In this document: one piece after another, positions 48,101-60,344 of the stretch
How the letters are laid out: every line of letters starts with the position of its first letter
Numbering within the stretch: the stretch's first letter is position 1
Assembly: GCA_033297075.1 (NCBI GenBank)
Contig: MU858099.1
Span: 145,654 to 209,653, forward strand
From: Rhypophila decipiens
Lineage: Eukaryota; Ascomycota; Sordariomycetes; Sordariales; Naviculisporaceae
Reading direction: 5' to 3'
Length of the DNA: 64,000 nucleotides
Notes under the pieces: generated by a model
What the model was told of the DNA's origin: nothing
Database searches by the model: none
Seen by the model: only the letters and a program-made list of their open reading frames with translations
Program-made: the position numbers and the translations under genes

Positions 48101-51100
48101 TCAAGAAGTCATTTACTCCGTAGGTTGATCCGAGCTCTGAAGGTGTTCGTCTCGTTCGTTCGTTGGTGTGTCGTGGGGGGTCATTCACATTCAAGTCGCC
48201 GCTGTCTGGTGGTTCGGGCCGGGATTCAGGGTTCGGGATAAGCCTTATCTGTGAGACGCGGAGACAATTCCCCACGTGGACCGCCTCTGGGAGGAGCCTC
48301 ACAACTTCCCGATTGAAACCCGTAGACCGCAAGGAAGCTGTCTGTCCAACCAGGCCGCGCGGCGCAGCTCAAGGTGAGTTGGCTACTTTACGGATATCTC
48401 TCTCAAAGTAACTATATACCTTATTCACTGACAGAAGAGTGGCCGCAATTTCGACGATCACGATCACGAGCGGCCGATTGAGTTTGCTCGTCCCAAGGTT
48501 GTGGTTGACTGTTTCTCCTCAAACTGGAGCAGAGCAGCCCTTACCCATTTAGTACAAGACTAACGCTTGAAAGGGATAGTGCGAATACCAAGAAGGGGCC
48601 ACAGTGGGTCTTTTGGGGACAACGCTAAGGTTTCCGATTGACCGGGGTGTGGGTCAATCCTCGGGCCCGTTTGAACGACCTTGGAGAAATCACGAAATGG
48701 GGCACAGGGGCAGTGGAGTCCTGTTTCTCTCCTTCCTGTGCCCCTGAAGATGTGATTGCAATGGATGAGACTCGAGGGCGGATCCGTAACCTTCTTCGCT
48801 AGCCACCACGAGGACTCGTTAACAACCGCCCAATGATACTCTCACGTTATCGCGAATTCTCTGCCTCTTTCTCAGCGGCGCACACCAGCGTTGGATTGGA
48901 CGGGCCCTTTGGGTGTCGGAGTCGGCAAGTATTTTTATCATTGCTAGCGTCTGAAGATCAGCACTCGGCATTCTCCATCGATCTCCCATCACTCGCATAC
49001 GCGGTACTGACCGTGACCTGTATCCTTGGTGTGGTTACACGTGTACTCTGTACATTATGTACAATATACAATTAGTGAGTCGTCTTATCCTTCCAAATTA
49101 AATCGTATACAGATAGTGTATCCGTACTGCTTGGGAATATGCTGCATCTAGGGGCACACAAGCAGGCGAGGGAATCAAGACCCCGTATCCGTATTTCATG
49201 GCATCTTCGCGCAGTGAGCGCAAGCCCGCCGCTGAGCGGTGAAAATTACGGTACGGCTAGGAGATAGCCTCACCAAAAATATCAAAGAAAAAGGCTCAGG
49301 TTTCTCGCCGTTCGAGAACTTCCGCTCTGCATAAGCGTGGCCCAGCAGCAATCCATGAAGCTATATTGAAAAAGAGCCGGTCATTTTGTTGGTTCATAAC
49401 GCTGGACCGTGCCGCCCCCAAAACTTTGAATTATTTACGGCTAGGTAACTGCCGATTCGGAGACAAAGCTGAAAGTCTGATGGTGAGTACCTTTTCAATG
49501 CTGGCATCATGGAAATCACAACAAAGTCCAAGACGGATTTTTGTGCACAAGAGTTTGAGTTGAAAGAGGAACCCAAGGTCGTCTGAAAGAGAAAGCGTGA
49601 CTTGAGAGGATATTTCCTTCATTTCCACTCCGTGACGCACAAGAGCAGCTGCGTCAGGGGCTCTTGGTGACCGTCCGAGCTCCGCTACTTGCTGGGTTGC
49701 ACAGATACGGATGTTCGTCACACATCACATGGCGGTGGGACCGGGCTGTTCCCCCGCAGCTGCAGGGCTACCGCACACTGCTCCTTCCCCCTTTATTTGT
49801 GGCTCCCCGGTATTAATTTCTTGCGGATGTGGTGAGCCAGGGCCGAGAAAGCGAACCCGAGACAGAGGGTTTCTTCTTTCTTGCGTTGCAACTGGAAAAC
49901 GAAGTTCGTGGGTTTGGTGACGGACTCGGCTTGCTCAGCCACAGGCACCGATATTTTCAGCATCCATCATTTGAGCGAACGAGCCTCCAACGGCACTCGT
50001 CTGACGCTAGGTCTCCTCGGGCTCGAGCGCCTCCCGCTAGTAGTTCATGAAGATCGTCGTCTTGCATCCCGCAACTTGTTCTATACCTCCAAAAGCCTGG
50101 ACTTCTCACCGTTCCTTACGTATCTTCCACGTCTCTCTCTCTGTACTCTTGCTTTTCCATTCTTACACTACTCTCCGTTCCCGGATCGAGAACTGTCTTG
50201 ACGACCCCGAGTTACCCTCCTTTTCCAGACTTTGTCTGGCTCACATTCGAATCCTCTGGTCCAGCTGGTGATCCGGACCCGTTGGCCTGGGCCTGCGTCT
50301 TGTATATCCAAACAGATCCGAGATTCCACAAATCAGTGTCTTCATTCTTTTACGACGTTTGGCGCATACCGTCATCTTATCTCACAACTCTTTCCAATCT
50401 GTTACTTGATTTCCTCTTGATCGTCATTTTCAGACAGCCGTCCCTGCTGGTTGCTTGGTTCGGCGTCGCTCCGAAACCCCTTCTTGGCCCGCAAATCTGA
50501 AACGGCTTCGAGAGCTCTTCCAGTATCGTCGCACTCTGGCATCCGCTGCCTGCCGTTCTGCCTTCCAACCACACCAGCAGTGCCTCTCGGACAAGTTCTG
50601 CCCCATTGACCTCCTCTCTGGCCGAAACTGCCTCTCAAAAGTTGACGATATCCAAGGGCTCATATCAGACGTTTGCGCGATCGAGAGAGACGCGGTCTTT
50701 ATCTTGTCTTGGTGTCGAAACATCAATAGTATGTGATTTTCCCTGTTCATCCCCTCGTCCAATTCTGCATCCAGGGGCTCCTTGCGGCTTGACCTGGCCG
50801 AAGGTGAATGCGGCCCTTTCGTGGGCGTGGCCTGGCGCGGGAACTCATGAATAGGCAAATTCGGTAGCAGGCCACCTCGCACCTCACTTCCAAACCCTTG
50901 TGCCATGTTGCACAGCCGATCCTTGGCTAACTCTCCATTCTCGCATTCGCCGTAGACCACCAGTGCTTCTTTCCTTGTTGTTGAACGACCACTCGCCGGC
51001 TTGATTCGTTTACTATTTTCTTTTGTTTCTCTGCATCAGAGCTCCTGTTACATTCTGCATTCGGCTCTCGACTTCTGTCGTATTGACTTGACAGTCATCC

Positions 51101-51422
51101 GCCGCTCGTTTGTTCCAAGCACCTACGTCAACCACTGGGTCTTCATCGCCCCTCGAGGTTGAAACCCGGCTTCAGTTGCGATCACTTACTCCGAACTGTT
51201 GGAGGAACACCCCACCGGAGGACACTCACACGATCGTTTAGTCGCTCGCTATCCTTCAAGGAACTACACACGATATACTCAAGGAATCAGTTGGGAGGGA
51301 GATCATATATGCTCGGGTTTTCGAGGGACGGACAGTGAGCGGGTATTTGTGAATCCGGGGTTCGTCAAAGGGAAGGGACGAGACGTGTTTGGATGTCTTG
51401 TGATTCAGTATCGACCAGCTAA
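45141..51422. other. 6.3-kb region without a supported protein gene
   Basis: This is the largest gap in the window. It is AT-rich from about 45400 to 47000, then mixed, then pyrimidine-rich from 50000 to 51400. Motifs of the type TATCCGTAC or ACTCCGTA occur at about 47702, 48079, 48115, 49121 and 49186. ORFs up to 176 aa (50430-50960, minus) show no conserved motif. The last 1-2 kb may be promoter and a long 5' leader of the next gene. A non-coding RNA is possible but not shown. Confidence 0.4.
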
Positions 51423-54246
51423 ATGAGTTATCAGGATGGGAGAAATATGGACAGACCGCCACCGCCAGGATCTGTTAGGAGGGCAAGGGAGCGCGCTGCG
51501 GCTGGATTCTCAGAGGACGATGACGAGCCTCAAATGGCTCGCCCTTCCATGACAGGACAAATTCGAATTGGCCGGCCGCAATTTCCAACGGGAATACAAA
51601 CAAGAGATGGCCAGATAGGGGTGTCGATCTCAAAGCCGACGCAGATGCCACAATGGCCGTTGCAAGGGGCCGGTCTAGCATCTGGTAGTAGTTCAGGTTC
51701 TGAACCGTATCGGCCTCCTCCAGGGAGGTCTCAGCCGCCTCAGAGACCTCCGCGCCCAAGTCGTGTGCCTTCGATCCTGGATGGCTCAAAGTTGCAGGAT
51801 CCCACGCCGTCTTTCCAGTATAGGCCGCAGTCCGGGAGAGAGTCTTCAGGTGGAGAGCAATTGTCAGTCCCCGAGACGCCTTCGAGCTTGTCACGCCCTT
51901 CGACACTCTCGTCAGTCGCGTCCATTCCCGACTTCCCGTTGCCAGCACAGATCCCCGTCGGTCCTCCCCGAAGGAGCGTGACCCTTGGACCACCACCATC
52001 AGCGAGACGCGGCGCGTCCTCCTTCTATTCAAATGCTTCGTTTGTTTCTCCAATCCCAGAAGAAAGCCCCAGGTCTAGATCCCACACGTCGTTTGCATCC
52101 AGCGCGGCGATACCGGAGAGCTGGGGGACGGATTCCCCAGGACCAAGTCCAAACTATCCCGACGCCTACTATGATGGCCCAATACCAGAGGAGGGTGGAC
52201 CGGATATCTATCTAGAAGATGATGCTGAAGAAAGCAGACTGGTACGAAGTGCGAGCATAGGGAAAAGAGCGAAACCCACGCTGGTGTCTGCCATGACCCC
52301 CCGAGTTCCAGACAGAGGGGACTTTGCACAGAGGCCTGCTCCAACTCCAATGCAGGCCGAGCCTTTCCGAGACGGCACCGGCTATGTTGAAAATTCGAGT
52401 TCCTCCGCGAGCACGCTCCCCACCGCCAAAGCAGCCGCAGTTTCCACGACTCTCACGGATGCCATAATAAACGCCTACTCGTCTGCAAGCGCCACCGATC
52501 CATCAACTCCGACCGATTATCAAGAAACACCTTCACCGCAGCTTCCCGCTGGCGCACGACCATACAGTAGGCTATCGGCGATTCGAAGACCTCCGCGCCT
52601 AGATATCGATGCTGTCAGGAAAGCCGAAGCGAGGGGGAGCATGACCAGTCTACCCGACTTGATCCGACGTGCAACAAGGCTTGCTGCCAGTCTCGAGAAA
52701 GGCCTGAGGCCAGCCAGCAGATTTGAGGACTTTTCCGGGTCGGAAGACCTTCGGCGCGAGAAGCAGATATCACGTAAGACCATTCGGTGAAGGTGGCATG
52801 TTTTGACTGACCGAGACACCAACTAACGAATGTATGACTGCAGTTGATAGCGATAAGCATCAGTCTGGGCTTTCAGACATGCTCGCGGCGTTTCCCCCTC
52901 CCGCACAAGCGACGACAAACACGCGCCGCAGCTTTCGTGATAGCATTCGAGACCAAGTTCAGTCCTGGCCTTTGCCCCTTAGTCTCAACCGCACAACAAC
53001 TGGCGCACAGGAGCCGGGCTCCAACGCTAATTCCTCGCGGTCCTCATCGAAGCCCGGTAGAAGATGCTGCGGGTTGCCTCTTTGGGGATTCCTGGTCGTT
53101 CTTTTCGTGGTCCTCATTCTCGTTGCCGCGGCCATAGTAATTCCCCTGGAGTTTCTCGTTATCCGAAAGCAGAACGCTTCCAACGAGGCACAGGCAGCTC
53201 TTCAACAATGCCAAGCGCAGCTAACTTGCGCCAACGGGGGTACGAATGTTGTCAACCAAGGACTCTGCTCTTGCTTATGTACCAACGGATTTACTGGGTT
53301 TGACTGCACCGTTGCTGGCACAACAGGTTGTACTAGCATCTCGTTGCCAGGAGAGGGGGGTGCTTCACAGGGCGCCACCGTGGGAAATGCCATTCCTCGG
53401 CTCCTGCAACAGGCGCAGTCAAATTTCTCTATTCCGCTCTCCGGCACCGAGATTCTTGCCAAACTTAATGCCGGGAGCCTCAGTTGCTCAGCTGAAAATG
53501 CTCTCGTCACGTTTGACGGCCGCGCCGTCCGCGTCAGCGACGCATTAGCTGTGGTTTCAGACCCCACTGGCCCCATCAACGTGGCCAACAATGTGATTAA
53601 TGGCGTGGTGTTTACCACGATCACAGTTGCGGCTGGAGCCTCTACCACGATTACCTTGCCCTGGGTGGCGCCGCCGCCCACGCAACAGCCTGCGGGCTCT
53701 CAAGATGGCGGGGGAGCTGGTTTCACCACGAGTGTGACGACGCGGTCGTTTGCGACGACGATAACTCTACCGAGGCCGACCACAGCTCCGACGTATGGTG
53801 CTTCGGAACTGCCGACAACAACAAGCACCACGACGACTACCATGACCATGTCATCCGGAGAACCGGTCCCAACCGCCGTCTTTGCGATTACTGAAGAAGT
53901 GCTCGACTTTGCTCGAGTGGCAGTGTTGTATATACTGCAGGAGAAGACTCTGAGTGATGCCGAGACTGCCCAGGTTACACTTCAGAGATTCTTTAGCTCC
54001 GCGAAACCCGGTCTTAGCCCGAGCGTGGATGCGGCATTCAATGTCACGGTTGGGAATAGCAACTCGGTCAACCTGGTCGACTTTCAGGTGTCAACTGGAG
54101 GCACACCGATCGGCGGACGGCCAACGTCGACAAGAATCAAGGTCCGGATGGCTGATTTACCGAATGGACTGCGATTTCGTAATTGCGGCAGGATAAAACG
54201 GGCAAACTCGTACACTCATCCAGAAGCTGGTTGGTATTCTGATTGA
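51423..54246 (+). CDS. Single-pass membrane protein with EGF-like motif
   Basis: Two exons, 51423-52773 and 52844-54246, encode 917 aa across a 70-bp intron (GTAAGA, CTAAC branch, GCAG) with junction QIS|L|DSDKHQS. The first 520 or so residues are Ser/Pro/Arg-rich, disordered and probably cytosolic. A transmembrane helix spans roughly residues 528-557, preceded by basic RRCC. Outside it lies an EGF-like motif between Cys573 and Cys605, with CANGG and CSCLCTNGFTGFDC. The remaining extracellular part is Thr/Ser-rich and likely O-glycosylated (runs such as TTTSTTTTTMTMSSG). No signal peptide is present, in line with a type II topology or an internal signal anchor. Similar fungal proteins are often labelled glycoprotein X or EGF-domain membrane proteins; the function is unknown. 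Confidence 0.85.
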
Positions 54247-55186
54247 GCGTGCTTGGATGTGGTGCCCGGCTGTGGAATTTGTATGAACTATTTAATGACG
54301 ATACGCAACGGATACAGAAACAGACGAGAAGGTGGAGGAACGCCCCTGTCTGTACATCGACAGCGGAACAGATCTTGTATGTATGAGTACTTTTGGAAGG
54401 GGGGATTTTCTAAACTTGTGGCCCAGTCTACCTTGATAGTCTTGCATGTTGTTGGGGCGTAATGGGGCAAGTAGCAAAGCAAAAGGGGACCGATGGATGG
54501 AGTTTTAAACATTTGAGCCTACTCAGGCAGCATTTTCTTTTAAATTTTTTGGAGGTTGTAGTGAGGAGCCATGGTCATCTGGCACCCGCGTTTATCCCAT
54601 GTGTGGGAGGATTCTTGTAGATATCCCGTCCATGCCATCACCGGCCGGAAGCCAAATCATCAGTTCAGATATTATTTCTATCGAGAATTTCAGGACTCTT
54701 GGATGTGAATCATGTGATGCTATCTAGTGTCAAGTGATTTGATGATAATGGTCTTGTGCTACCGTGTCTTGAAGAGGACCGGCACGTAGCCATAAGGTCT
54801 GATAGGAACGACAGTTGGCAAGTTTGATCAAGGTTCTAGGGACAAATTCAGAAACAGCAACAGAACAGGCGAGAAGGTTGAGGTTAATACGCTACGCCAA
54901 TGGCATCCACCTTCTAACTCTTAAACCTCGACCGAAAGACATAATATACTAATCTCCCTCTTCCCCGCTGTTCTGTTGTTGTTCCGAAACTGTCCCCGAG
55001 AGCCTTTATCAAACTTGCAAGGTATCGCTCCTATAGACTTTATAGCTACGTGAAGATGAAGAAGTGGAAGAAAGAGGAGATTCTTGGGTGGGGGGGGGGG
55101 GGGGAGCTCTCTATATATACATGGATAACCCGTACCATACCGTATAGTTCAGGACGAAGTTTCAGTAGATATAGCATTGCACAGTC
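54247..55186. other. Intergenic, 3' of the EGF-motif gene
   Basis: About 940 bp with a 15-base G run at 55090-55104. No coding sequence is supported. Confidence 0.45.
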
Positions 55187-55287
55187 CTCGTGACACGCCC
55201 CAGAGTTTATAGACTCGCTGAAGCAGCTCGCACAACTCTTGGTGAGAGCTGCTTTAGCGAGTCGATTGAATTGGGGCGTGGCACGAG
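55187..55287. repeat. Long inverted repeat (hairpin), 101 nt
   Basis: Two nested helices are visible. The outer arms 55187-55202 and 55272-55287 pair at 15 of 16 positions. The inner arms 55212-55229 and 55246-55263 pair at all 18 positions, one being G-T. A 9 by 8 nt internal loop separates them and the apical loop is 16 nt. It lies 313 bp upstream of the next start codon. It could be a small-RNA precursor, a 5' leader structure, a cruciform regulatory site or a MITE remnant. Confidence 0.8.
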
Positions 55288-55599
55288 TATCAGAGTGCCT
55301 CTGGCAAGGCTGCAGTGAAACATCCCGTGCAATGCCGATCGTGGCCTCAGGCCACACTTGTTGATCAATGAGCTGGGGGCCTGGGGCCGCCACGCCAACG
55401 TCACTCACTCAGGACCCCTTTTAGGGAGTACAATGACACTCACTGGGTCATGCCACTTCGGCCTCATTCTTTGCTTCTAACAACAATCAACCACGTAATC
55501 TGTATTACATCAAAACAAAGTCCATCACGATCTCTTTCCTTGCCATTTAATCGTTTCCCACCCAACTACGAATAACTTGACTTCATCAACACCAACACT

Positions 55600-56792
55600 A
55601 TGCTGCTGAAGCCCTTCAGCGTCGCGGCGCTGGTAGCCGCGTCAGCCACTTCCAACGCCTTCCTTATTCCCCCTCAGCTTTCCGAACTCGACATCGAAGT
55701 AGCGGAAATCGTTCCACTTTCAGAGGCGCCCGAAAAGGTCATCGTTGAGCTCGACTGTCCTGGCTGCCCAGTTGGTCTTAAAGGAGAAGCCGCAGAGGAT
55801 GCCTTGTTGAACCCTCCCCCGCAGAATTTCCTCCACTTCTGGTTCACGATTGACCACGAAGGCTCAGATCGATTACTCGTCAACGGTCTCGAACTTTATC
55901 CAGCGGCGAAAGCTTTCCCGGGTCTATACGCCATTCAGGTCCTTGATGACAAGAAGCAGAAGGCCCTCCCACGGAAGCTCGGCTATAGCGTCCAGGTTCA
56001 ACCCGTCGCAAAGGACAACGACGGAGGGCTGGAGCTTATCCAACTCGACCTACAGGTCATTGAAGTCGGCGATGTCTTTGTCAAAGATATTCCCAACGTC
56101 CGAGTCAAGCTCATCAAGGGCGATGGCAAGCTGATGATTGGAGGCGTCGAGACGACCGCATCCCAGAGCCCACACACCGAAGGCGATCAAGACGGGGAGT
56201 GCACGACCTTGATGTGCAAGTGGATCGCTTATGCCCAGGAGAAGTTCAAGCAGATGAAGAACCACGTCAAGCCCAAGCCCTGCAATAAGAATGGAATAAA
56301 CAAGGGGTGGAGATATGGACATGGCGGCCACCATGGCGGTCCAGCCCACGGTCCTCATCATGGACACGACAATTACAACCAGCGTCCGGCTCATTCCACC
56401 GAGGAAACTAACCCCCATAGTGTTGTCAAGCTCTTTAAGAATATTTTCAGCCACATTCTCTTCCCGGTCGTTATTGGTGTCGTCGCCGGTGTGAGCGTCA
56501 GCTTGTAAGTAGTATCCACTGCCATCATGCATCACTCTTCCTATCTTGACTTCCATGGACTCACTGCTAATCAAATCAACACAACTTCAGGATCGGTATG
56601 GTCATTGGCACCCTTGTCGTTTCCATGTGGCGTGCCGTTTTCCGTCGTGGTACTGGACCGAGCTATTCGGCCGTCGCTACCAAGGAGGACGAAGAAGCCC
56701 CTGGAGATGAAGAGAAGTCGGGCCTGATGGAGCACCAGGACCCTCCTCCTGCATACGAGCACCCAGAGGACGTCAAGAAGACGGACATGTAG
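55600..56792 (+). CDS. Conserved fungal secreted/membrane protein, DUF7728 type
   Basis: Two exons, 55600-56504 and 56591-56792, encode 368 aa across an 86-bp intron whose removal rebuilds a Leu codon inside the membrane helix (VSV|SL|IGMVIG). Features in order: a signal peptide (about 1-20, LLKPFSVAALVAASATSNA); a luminal domain with a CPGCP motif and HFWFTIDHEG; a Cys pair around CTTLMCKW; a His/Gly-rich segment (GHGGHHGGPAHGPHHGHD, around residues 245-265) that could bind metal; a transmembrane helix near residues 285-315; and an acidic cytosolic tail with PPPAYEHPED, a PPxY-type motif that could recruit WW-domain ubiquitin ligases. The DUF7728 assignment is from recall and the function is unknown. 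Confidence 0.82.
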
Positions 56793-57582
56793 ATGTAGAT
56801 GGTCTTCCCTTTCTTCGGTGCCTTGTAGGCATTATGAAGTAGGTACGCAGCACCAGACAACTTGTCGAGGCAATGCTTTTGATGCTGGCTTTCATTGGTT
56901 GGAGTCTTTCTCTCTTTGTGGCTTAATCTAACTGTAGTCTTTCCCTTTGTCACTCGGCTATCTTTTTCATGCTTGGCTTTTTCCTAGGAATTTCGCGGGA
57001 CGGTCCTCGAGGGAAATATTGTCTGAGATGAGATTTACACTAGGAATAATAACACTCGTTCTCACTGTCTTTGGTCCTGTGCCTTTGACTGCTTATCCCA
57101 TGACAACATTCAGTGAGTGTTAGTTCAAGAGTAGTTTAGTAATACCCGTTATTCTACTCGACAATCCACATAAGCATGAGTTCCTCTAGACTTTTCACAC
57201 GTGTATTCGGACGCCTTCAATCGTAACACCGTTGTAGACTCCACTACCACAAAGAAGCGCTGGGTGCCTCCACTCGCCAGCCGCTGTGCATTCAGCCTAC
57301 CCCGCGCTCCACCAAAACAGTCTTCACCGCCTTAGATACACAGTCGACGCAGGTGCGGCAGAAAAAAAAAGTTCCGTCGTGGATTGAATTTGGGGACCAG
57401 GGTTGCAAAATGAAAGTTCGGGGAAGATTTCCAACCGAACTAAAGAATTATCCCGATTTTCAGGATTACTCTCTGTCTTTGGCCTTCGACACCCTACCGC
57501 AAACTTTCGCAATTCTATATCTTCTTGCAGCATTTTGCAATACACGAACTAAGCCCTTCTCATCGCAATACCGACGCCGACC
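56793..57582. other. Intergenic, promoter region of NOP6
   Basis: These 790 bp separate two plus-strand genes. No additional gene or clear element is seen. Confidence 0.5.
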
Positions 57583-58948
57583 ATGGGAAAATCCTCCTCC
57601 AAGAAGCGCGAGCGCGTCGCCGACGAGGATGTCGCCGCCAATGGTGACTCTACGATCCTGAAGAAGACCAAGGTCGACGAGTCGGGCAAGGCGCACGTCA
57701 CCAAGGAGGCTGCCGCCGAAGACTCGGTCAAGCCCAAGAAGGAGAAGAAGGAAAAGAAGGACAAATCCGAGAAGAAAGATAAGGCCGATAAGGCTGAGAA
57801 GAAGAAGGAGAAGAAGGAGAAGAGCACCAGTAAGACCAACGCAGCAGACGATCCAGCAAAAACCGCATCGTATACTTACAGATATCTAGAAGGAGAAGAT
57901 GAAGAAGAAGCAGAAGTGACTGCTGCTGCAGCAGACGAGGACGCTTCCCCCAAGAAGAGCAAGAAAGACAAGAAGGAGAAGAAGGAAAAGAAGGAGAAAA
58001 AGTCCAAGAAGTCCAAGAAGTCCAAGTCTGAAAAACAAGAGGACGACTCCGAGGACAAGATGGACATTGACGGCGACGACAACGAGCCACAACAAGATGG
58101 CGGCGCAGACGACGAAGAAGGGGGGCAAGAAGCAACAGAAGGAGGCGGCAAGAAGGCCCGCTTCATCTGCTTCATTGGAAACCTCCCCTTCGACGCTACC
58201 GTTGAGCAGATCCAAGCGCATTTCGCCAGCGTCCACCCGACAAGCGTGCGCCTGTTGAGCTACAAGGACTCGAAGAAGGGGAAGGGTGCTTGTTTCATCG
58301 AGTTTGCCGGCTATGATCACATGAAGACCTGCCTGGCAAAGTTCCACAACACCGAGTTCAATGATGGCGTTAACGAGCCGCGCAAGATCAGGGTTGAGTT
58401 GACGTGAGTTCTGCTTTCTCTCCCCTTTGGCAATACTGCCCCCACCAGGGCGTATAACCCGACATCTTCTTCTTCTTCTCCAGAATCCATACATCTGTAA
58501 ACATGAAGACAACAGCATAACTAACATGTTGTCTCAAAAACCCAGGGCCGGCGGAGGTGGCAACACACCCCACCGCCAAGAAAAGATCAAGGAGAAGAAC
58601 AAGAAGCTCGACGAGGAGCGCCTCAACCGCATGAAGAAGGAGGAAGCCGCCAAGGCCGAGAAGCAAAAAGCCAACGGCACCACCGCCGAGCCCGCCGCTG
58701 GTGAAGATGCCTCCGCCTCCGCCGCTAAGCCCGAGGAGACGGGTATCCACCCCAGCAGACTCGGCCGTGTCCCTTTTACCGAGGGCTACGATGAGAACGC
58801 CCAGGATGCCGACTATGATGCGAGCACGGGCGGCTATGGTGGCGGCGGAGGTCGCCGTGGGGGTCGGGGTCGTGGAGGAGGATTCCGTGGAAAGGGACGG
58901 GGCGGTGGAGGCCGCGGTGGAGGCGGTCGTGGTCGTGGGAGAAGGTAG
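57583..58948 (+). CDS. NOP6: Nop6-type RRM protein with RGG tail
   Basis: Two exons, 57583-58403 and 58546-58948, encode 407 aa across a 142-bp intron (GTGAGT ... CCCAG) that restores RVEL|T|AGGGG. The first 190 residues are Lys/Glu-rich (repeats such as KKEKKEKKEKKSKK) with acidic blocks. One RRM follows at about residues 190-273, with RNP2-like FICFIGNLPF and RNP1-like KGKGACFIEF. After it come HRQEKIKEKNKKLDEERLNR, the segment THPSRLGRVPF-like (GIHPSRLGRVPFTEGY) and a C-terminal Gly/Arg-rich RGG tail. Nop6 is a nucleolar factor for early small-subunit assembly, possibly an RNA chaperone. The RGG tail suggests RNA binding and Arg methylation. Confidence 0.88.
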
Positions 58949-60344
58949 GCGAGTTCTCTCATCCACCGACTTGCTTAAGGGAGCCGGGAGTTGGTTCGAC
59001 CATCGCAGTTGGATGGACCTGGAACCCACAATCCTACCGTACTTGGATCTCTTTCCTTATTTCCAGCTTTGGACCAACTTGCGATATATATACAGTCTCC
59101 GGTTGAGCTGCACGATGGACATGTTGGACAGATGAGGACACCCTGACCTGAATGGATATGTACGGACGGCAAAAAGCGGCAAGGAAGATCAAACCAAATG
59201 GCGGAGGATGTGTTCAGGGAGGCCGATGTCGAGTTCATCTCAAAAGAAAGCTGAGACTATCACGAGATACCCCTCTTCGTGTTGGAGTTATAGAGTTATC
59301 TCCTTTGTTGAATCATTATGGGTCTTGAGGGGTTTGGGATATTCCAAAAAATCTATGTACAGTTTGGTTTTCAAGGTCAATGCAGAGAGCAAGAGTGCAA
59401 TAATATACTTGTGCAAGTTTTCCACCATACTCGGGTAAATCTCACGGGAAATGTGTGTCTTTGTTCGTTCGGAAGATTTGGCTCAAAACACGCAATCCAA
59501 CGCCTGGTAATGATCTCGAGATATGGATGGTATGGTTACCAAGACCGATGAGAGTGGTATGCTCACGGTCAAGGGATTAGAAATATGTATACAAGGAAAG
59601 CTTAGAAGGCCTATACTACATCTTTGGTAGGCCTTTGAAGTTCAGATCCTATCATCCGACCCAGTTACTAGGTGAGATCCAGAGTGACAACACGACAATC
59701 AAGTTCTATAAGCAAGGCAAGTGAAAAGTAGTGAATTTCAACCATGTAATTTCTCAGCTCTGAAACGCCACGAGGCATTCATTCGTCCCTCCGCAGCATG
59801 GCTTGCTTCCGTTATCTACAGACTGACCGGGAGAAAAAAAAAAGAGAAAAACAAGACAAAAGCCATCAACTAAGAGAAAGAACAAAAAGCAGGATATCCT
59901 CGTTGCGTGTGTTTAACTAATGCAAATATCGCTATCAAATCAGATAGCGGATGCGGAGAACTTGTTCGGCCTCCACGGACAGTGTATGTGAACGGTGAGA
60001 AAGGGTTGTAAAAGGTAAAGACATGTCCCCTTATCGTCCTCTCCCAGGAAGCTCAGGTTAGACCAACCACAATTTCTGTAGCTGCCGTTCACAAATGAGC
60101 TACCAGACATCTTCCCTCCCCTCAGTTCGATTTTAGCTCCCATGCTCCCGTAAGGGGCCAGTTTCTTCGTATCGCCAAAAAGGATGCCCGATGTGACTTT
60201 GACGAAACCTGATCCAACTAAGAACCGAGAATGCTGATCGAGCGCCATAGGAAAGATATAGTGAAATCGGGCAAGGCTGGTGGAAAGGTAACGAGCACAT
60301 GGTCAATTGTCGTATATATCTGCTTCCACGATTGTCGAAGAAGC
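58949..60344. other. Convergent intergenic region between NOP6 and RAC
   Basis: About 1.4 kb between facing stops. It contains an imperfect inverted repeat (AAGGCCTA at 59606-59613 with TAGGCCTT at 59628-59635). No coding sequence is supported. Confidence 0.5.

Noticed and set aside
47829..48332. 167-aa minus-strand ORF in the 6.3-kb gap
   Set aside because: It overlaps other ORFs on both strands, has no recognisable motif and no supporting splice sites.
59606..59635. Inverted repeat AAGGCCTA/TAGGCCTT
   Set aside because: Only 8 perfect pairs (11 with a 2-nt mismatch) and a palindromic core; this can occur by chance in a convergent intergenic region.
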